Assembly (NCBI GenBank): GCA_947167935.1
Contig: CAMVJU010000004.1
Coordinates: forward strand, 1-64,000
DNA: 64,000 nucleotides
From: an uncultured Prevotellaceae bacterium
GTDB lineage: Bacteria; Bacteroidota; Bacteroidia; Bacteroidales; Bacteroidaceae
Direction: 5' to 3'
Part shown: in pieces, positions 62,850-64,000 of the stretch
Position numbering within the stretch: the first letter of the stretch is position 1
How the letters are laid out: each line of letters opens with the position of its first letter
Position numbers and translations under genes: made by a program
Notes under the pieces: model-generated
Databases searched by the model: none
The model's input: the letters and a program-made list of their open reading frames with translations, nothing else
Told to the model about the DNA's origin: nothing

Positions 62850-64000
62850 TTATTGCGGCTGAAGGTTGCGCCCTGCATCGATACGCAGGAAGATAAACAA
62901 GAGGATGGTGAATCCCCAAAGCGAGGAGCCGCCATAACTGAAGAAAGGCAGCGGGATGCCGATAACGGGCGTCATGCCCAAGACCATTCCCACATTTATA
63001 AAGATGTGGAAGAGGAAGATGCTCAGCACGCAATAGCCATAGATGCGGCCGAAGGTGGTGGGCTGGCGTTCGGCTAAGTGCACCAGCCTGAGGATGAGGG
63101 TAAGGAAAAGCAGTAGCACGATGGTTGATCCCACGAAGCCTTGCTCCTCGCCGACGGTGCAGAAAATGAAGTCAGTATCCTGCTCGGGCACATATTTCAG
63201 CTTCGTCTGCGTGCCGTTGAGGAAACCCTTGCCCGTCAGACCGCCTGAGCCGATGGCAATCTCGCTTTGATGCACATTATAGCCGGCACCTTTCAGGTCA
63301 TCCTCCAAGCCTAAGAGCACGTTGATGCGTGTGCGCTGATGGGGCTCCAGCACGTGGTTCAGGGCGTAGTCGGCACCGCGGAAGAAAAGCAGGGAGCCAA
63401 CGGCAAAGAACGCTATCCAAATCCACGGGCGCAGCTGAGTGGCTATCGCCTGCCACACCAACCAGATGACGACGCCTACGCTGATGGCCAGCTGTACCCA
63501 ATAGATATCGAAAGGCAGTACGTAGAGCGAGAAACCCAGGGCGATGAGCGTCAGCCCTACCGTGCCTGCCAAAGCCCACAGCACCTGCTTCCATTTCTGC
63601 AGGTAAACGCCCACCATCACTATTGAAAAGACCTGAATGGCCAATAGCACCACGAAGCGGCCTATGTGCGTGGGCGTCTCGAGGAGTAACGGCTCGCTGT
63701 AGCGTATGCCCACCACGAAATAGAACACCATCGCCACAGCCGTGAACAGCACCGAGCCCGTCAGGCCCTCGCGATAGAGCACGAGGAAGAATGACAGGTA
63801 GACGAGGGCAGAGCCCGTCTCGCGCTGCATCACGATGAAGAGCATGGGGGTGAAGATGATGGCGAGGGTGCGCAGGAAGTCCTTCAGGCCGTGGATGTCG
63901 TAGTCGCGCCTCGACATGAACTTTGCCAGCACGAGGGCTGTGGCAAACTTCGCAAACTCTGCCGGCTGTAATCGCAGCGGGCCCATCACGAGCCACGAGC
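62850..64000 (-). CDS. rodA: rod-shape-determining SEDS glycosyltransferase RodA, 5' part missing
   Basis: At least 383 residues of a multi-spanning inner-membrane peptidoglycan polymerase of the SEDS family; the reading frame runs off the window edge at 64000, so the N-terminus is missing. Visible: SWLVMGPLRLQPAEFAKFA, the long central loop with DDLKGAGYNVHQSEIAIGSGGLTGKGFLNGTQ, the conserved VPEQDTDFIFCTVGEEQGFVGS, and the C-terminal GMTPVIGIPLPFFSYGGSSL. RodA acts with a class-B PBP in cell elongation. FtsW is less likely given the overall match to RodA around GKG and PEQDTDFIF. Confidence 0.93.
   Translation of the reverse strand, partial: SWLVMGPLRLQPAEFAKFATALVLAKFMSRRDYDIHGLKDFLRTLAIIFTPMLFIVMQRETGSALVYLSFFLVLYREGLTGSVLFTAVAMVFYFVVGIRYSEPLLLETPTHIGRFVVLLAIQVFSIVMVGVYLQKWKQVLWALAGTVGLTLIALGFSLYVLPFDIYWVQLAISVGVVIWLVWQAIATQLRPWIWIAFFAVGSLLFFRGADYALNHVLEPHQRTRINVLLGLEDDLKGAGYNVHQSEIAIGSGGLTGKGFLNGTQTKLKYVPEQDTDFIFCTVGEEQGFVGSTIVLLLFLTLILRLVHLAERQPTTFGRIYGYCVLSIFLFHIFINVGMVLGMTPVIGIPLPFFSYGGSSLWGFTILLFIFLRIDAGRNLQPQ

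Overview
The window reads as a chromosomal segment of a gut- or rumen-type Bacteroidetes bacterium, most likely Prevotella or a close relative. The evidence is a SusC/SusD pair with many secreted glycoside hydrolases, BspA-like leucine-rich proteins, proteins ending in a GQQ...GIYI.NGKKVVIK-type tail (type IX secretion-like), lipoprotein signal peptides ending in SC, and promoters of the Bacteroidetes form TTTG-N19/20-TAnnTTTG instead of E. coli-type boxes. No rRNA, tRNA, CRISPR array, transposase, integrase or prophage gene was recognised.

Layout. 1-11,253 (minus): two giant secreted modular proteins with BspA-type repeats, probably co-transcribed. 11,467-13,872 (plus): a membrane-spanning propeller/LytTR regulator. 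13,873-14,578: a gene-free island with phased direct repeats, dyads and a 20-bp inverted repeat at its ends. 14,579-22,291 (plus): an apparent four-gene operon with its own promoter and terminator, made of two related surface lipoproteins (one with FGE-sulfatase-fold and variable-lectin-like modules), a seven-TM Ser/Thr kinase and a small membrane protein. 22,319-23,639 (minus): an acidic lipoprotein and an outer-membrane barrel. 23,765-24,760 (plus): an esterase/HAD-like fusion. 24,763-28,417 (minus): an arginine operon argR-GNAT-argG-pspC-argC, with ARG boxes on both sides of the promoter.

28,586-56,793 holds a large polysaccharide-utilisation region. On the minus strand lie a DUF4038/GH140-like hydrolase, a GH2 enzyme, a LamG surface protein, a DUF5123 lipoprotein, SusC, SusD and a secreted OB-fold/chitobiase-C protein. 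On the plus strand lie a DUF5703-type enzyme and an operon of a 1,412-aa GH43-like/(alpha/alpha)6 fusion, an STN-esterase fusion and a GH95 alpha-L-fucosidase-like enzyme. Between them is a second, internally duplicated DUF5123 protein. The enzyme set fits stepwise removal of fucose/galactose, arabinose/xylose-like and acetyl groups from a branched plant glycan; the exact glycan cannot be read from sequence. 56,787-64,000 carries housekeeping and envelope genes: a helix-hairpin-helix protein, a WG-repeat lipoprotein, RNase R, a histidine phosphatase and a truncated rodA.

The most striking signal is the density of short repeats placed inside and between genes. A G/C-rich palindrome family occurs at least nine times, four of them in frame inside one GH2 gene. 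A 27-bp palindrome is shared by two unrelated ORFs. 9-bp tandem repeats form TSSTST or PHKPYGPNG linkers, and a TCATTTR repeat builds the signal peptides of three hydrolases. Intergenic arrays have 11-, 21-, 22- and 29-bp periods. A hairpin cassette duplicates the 3' ends of genes for KVVIK-tailed proteins. Together these suggest that small palindromic or tandem elements keep being incorporated into exported-protein genes.
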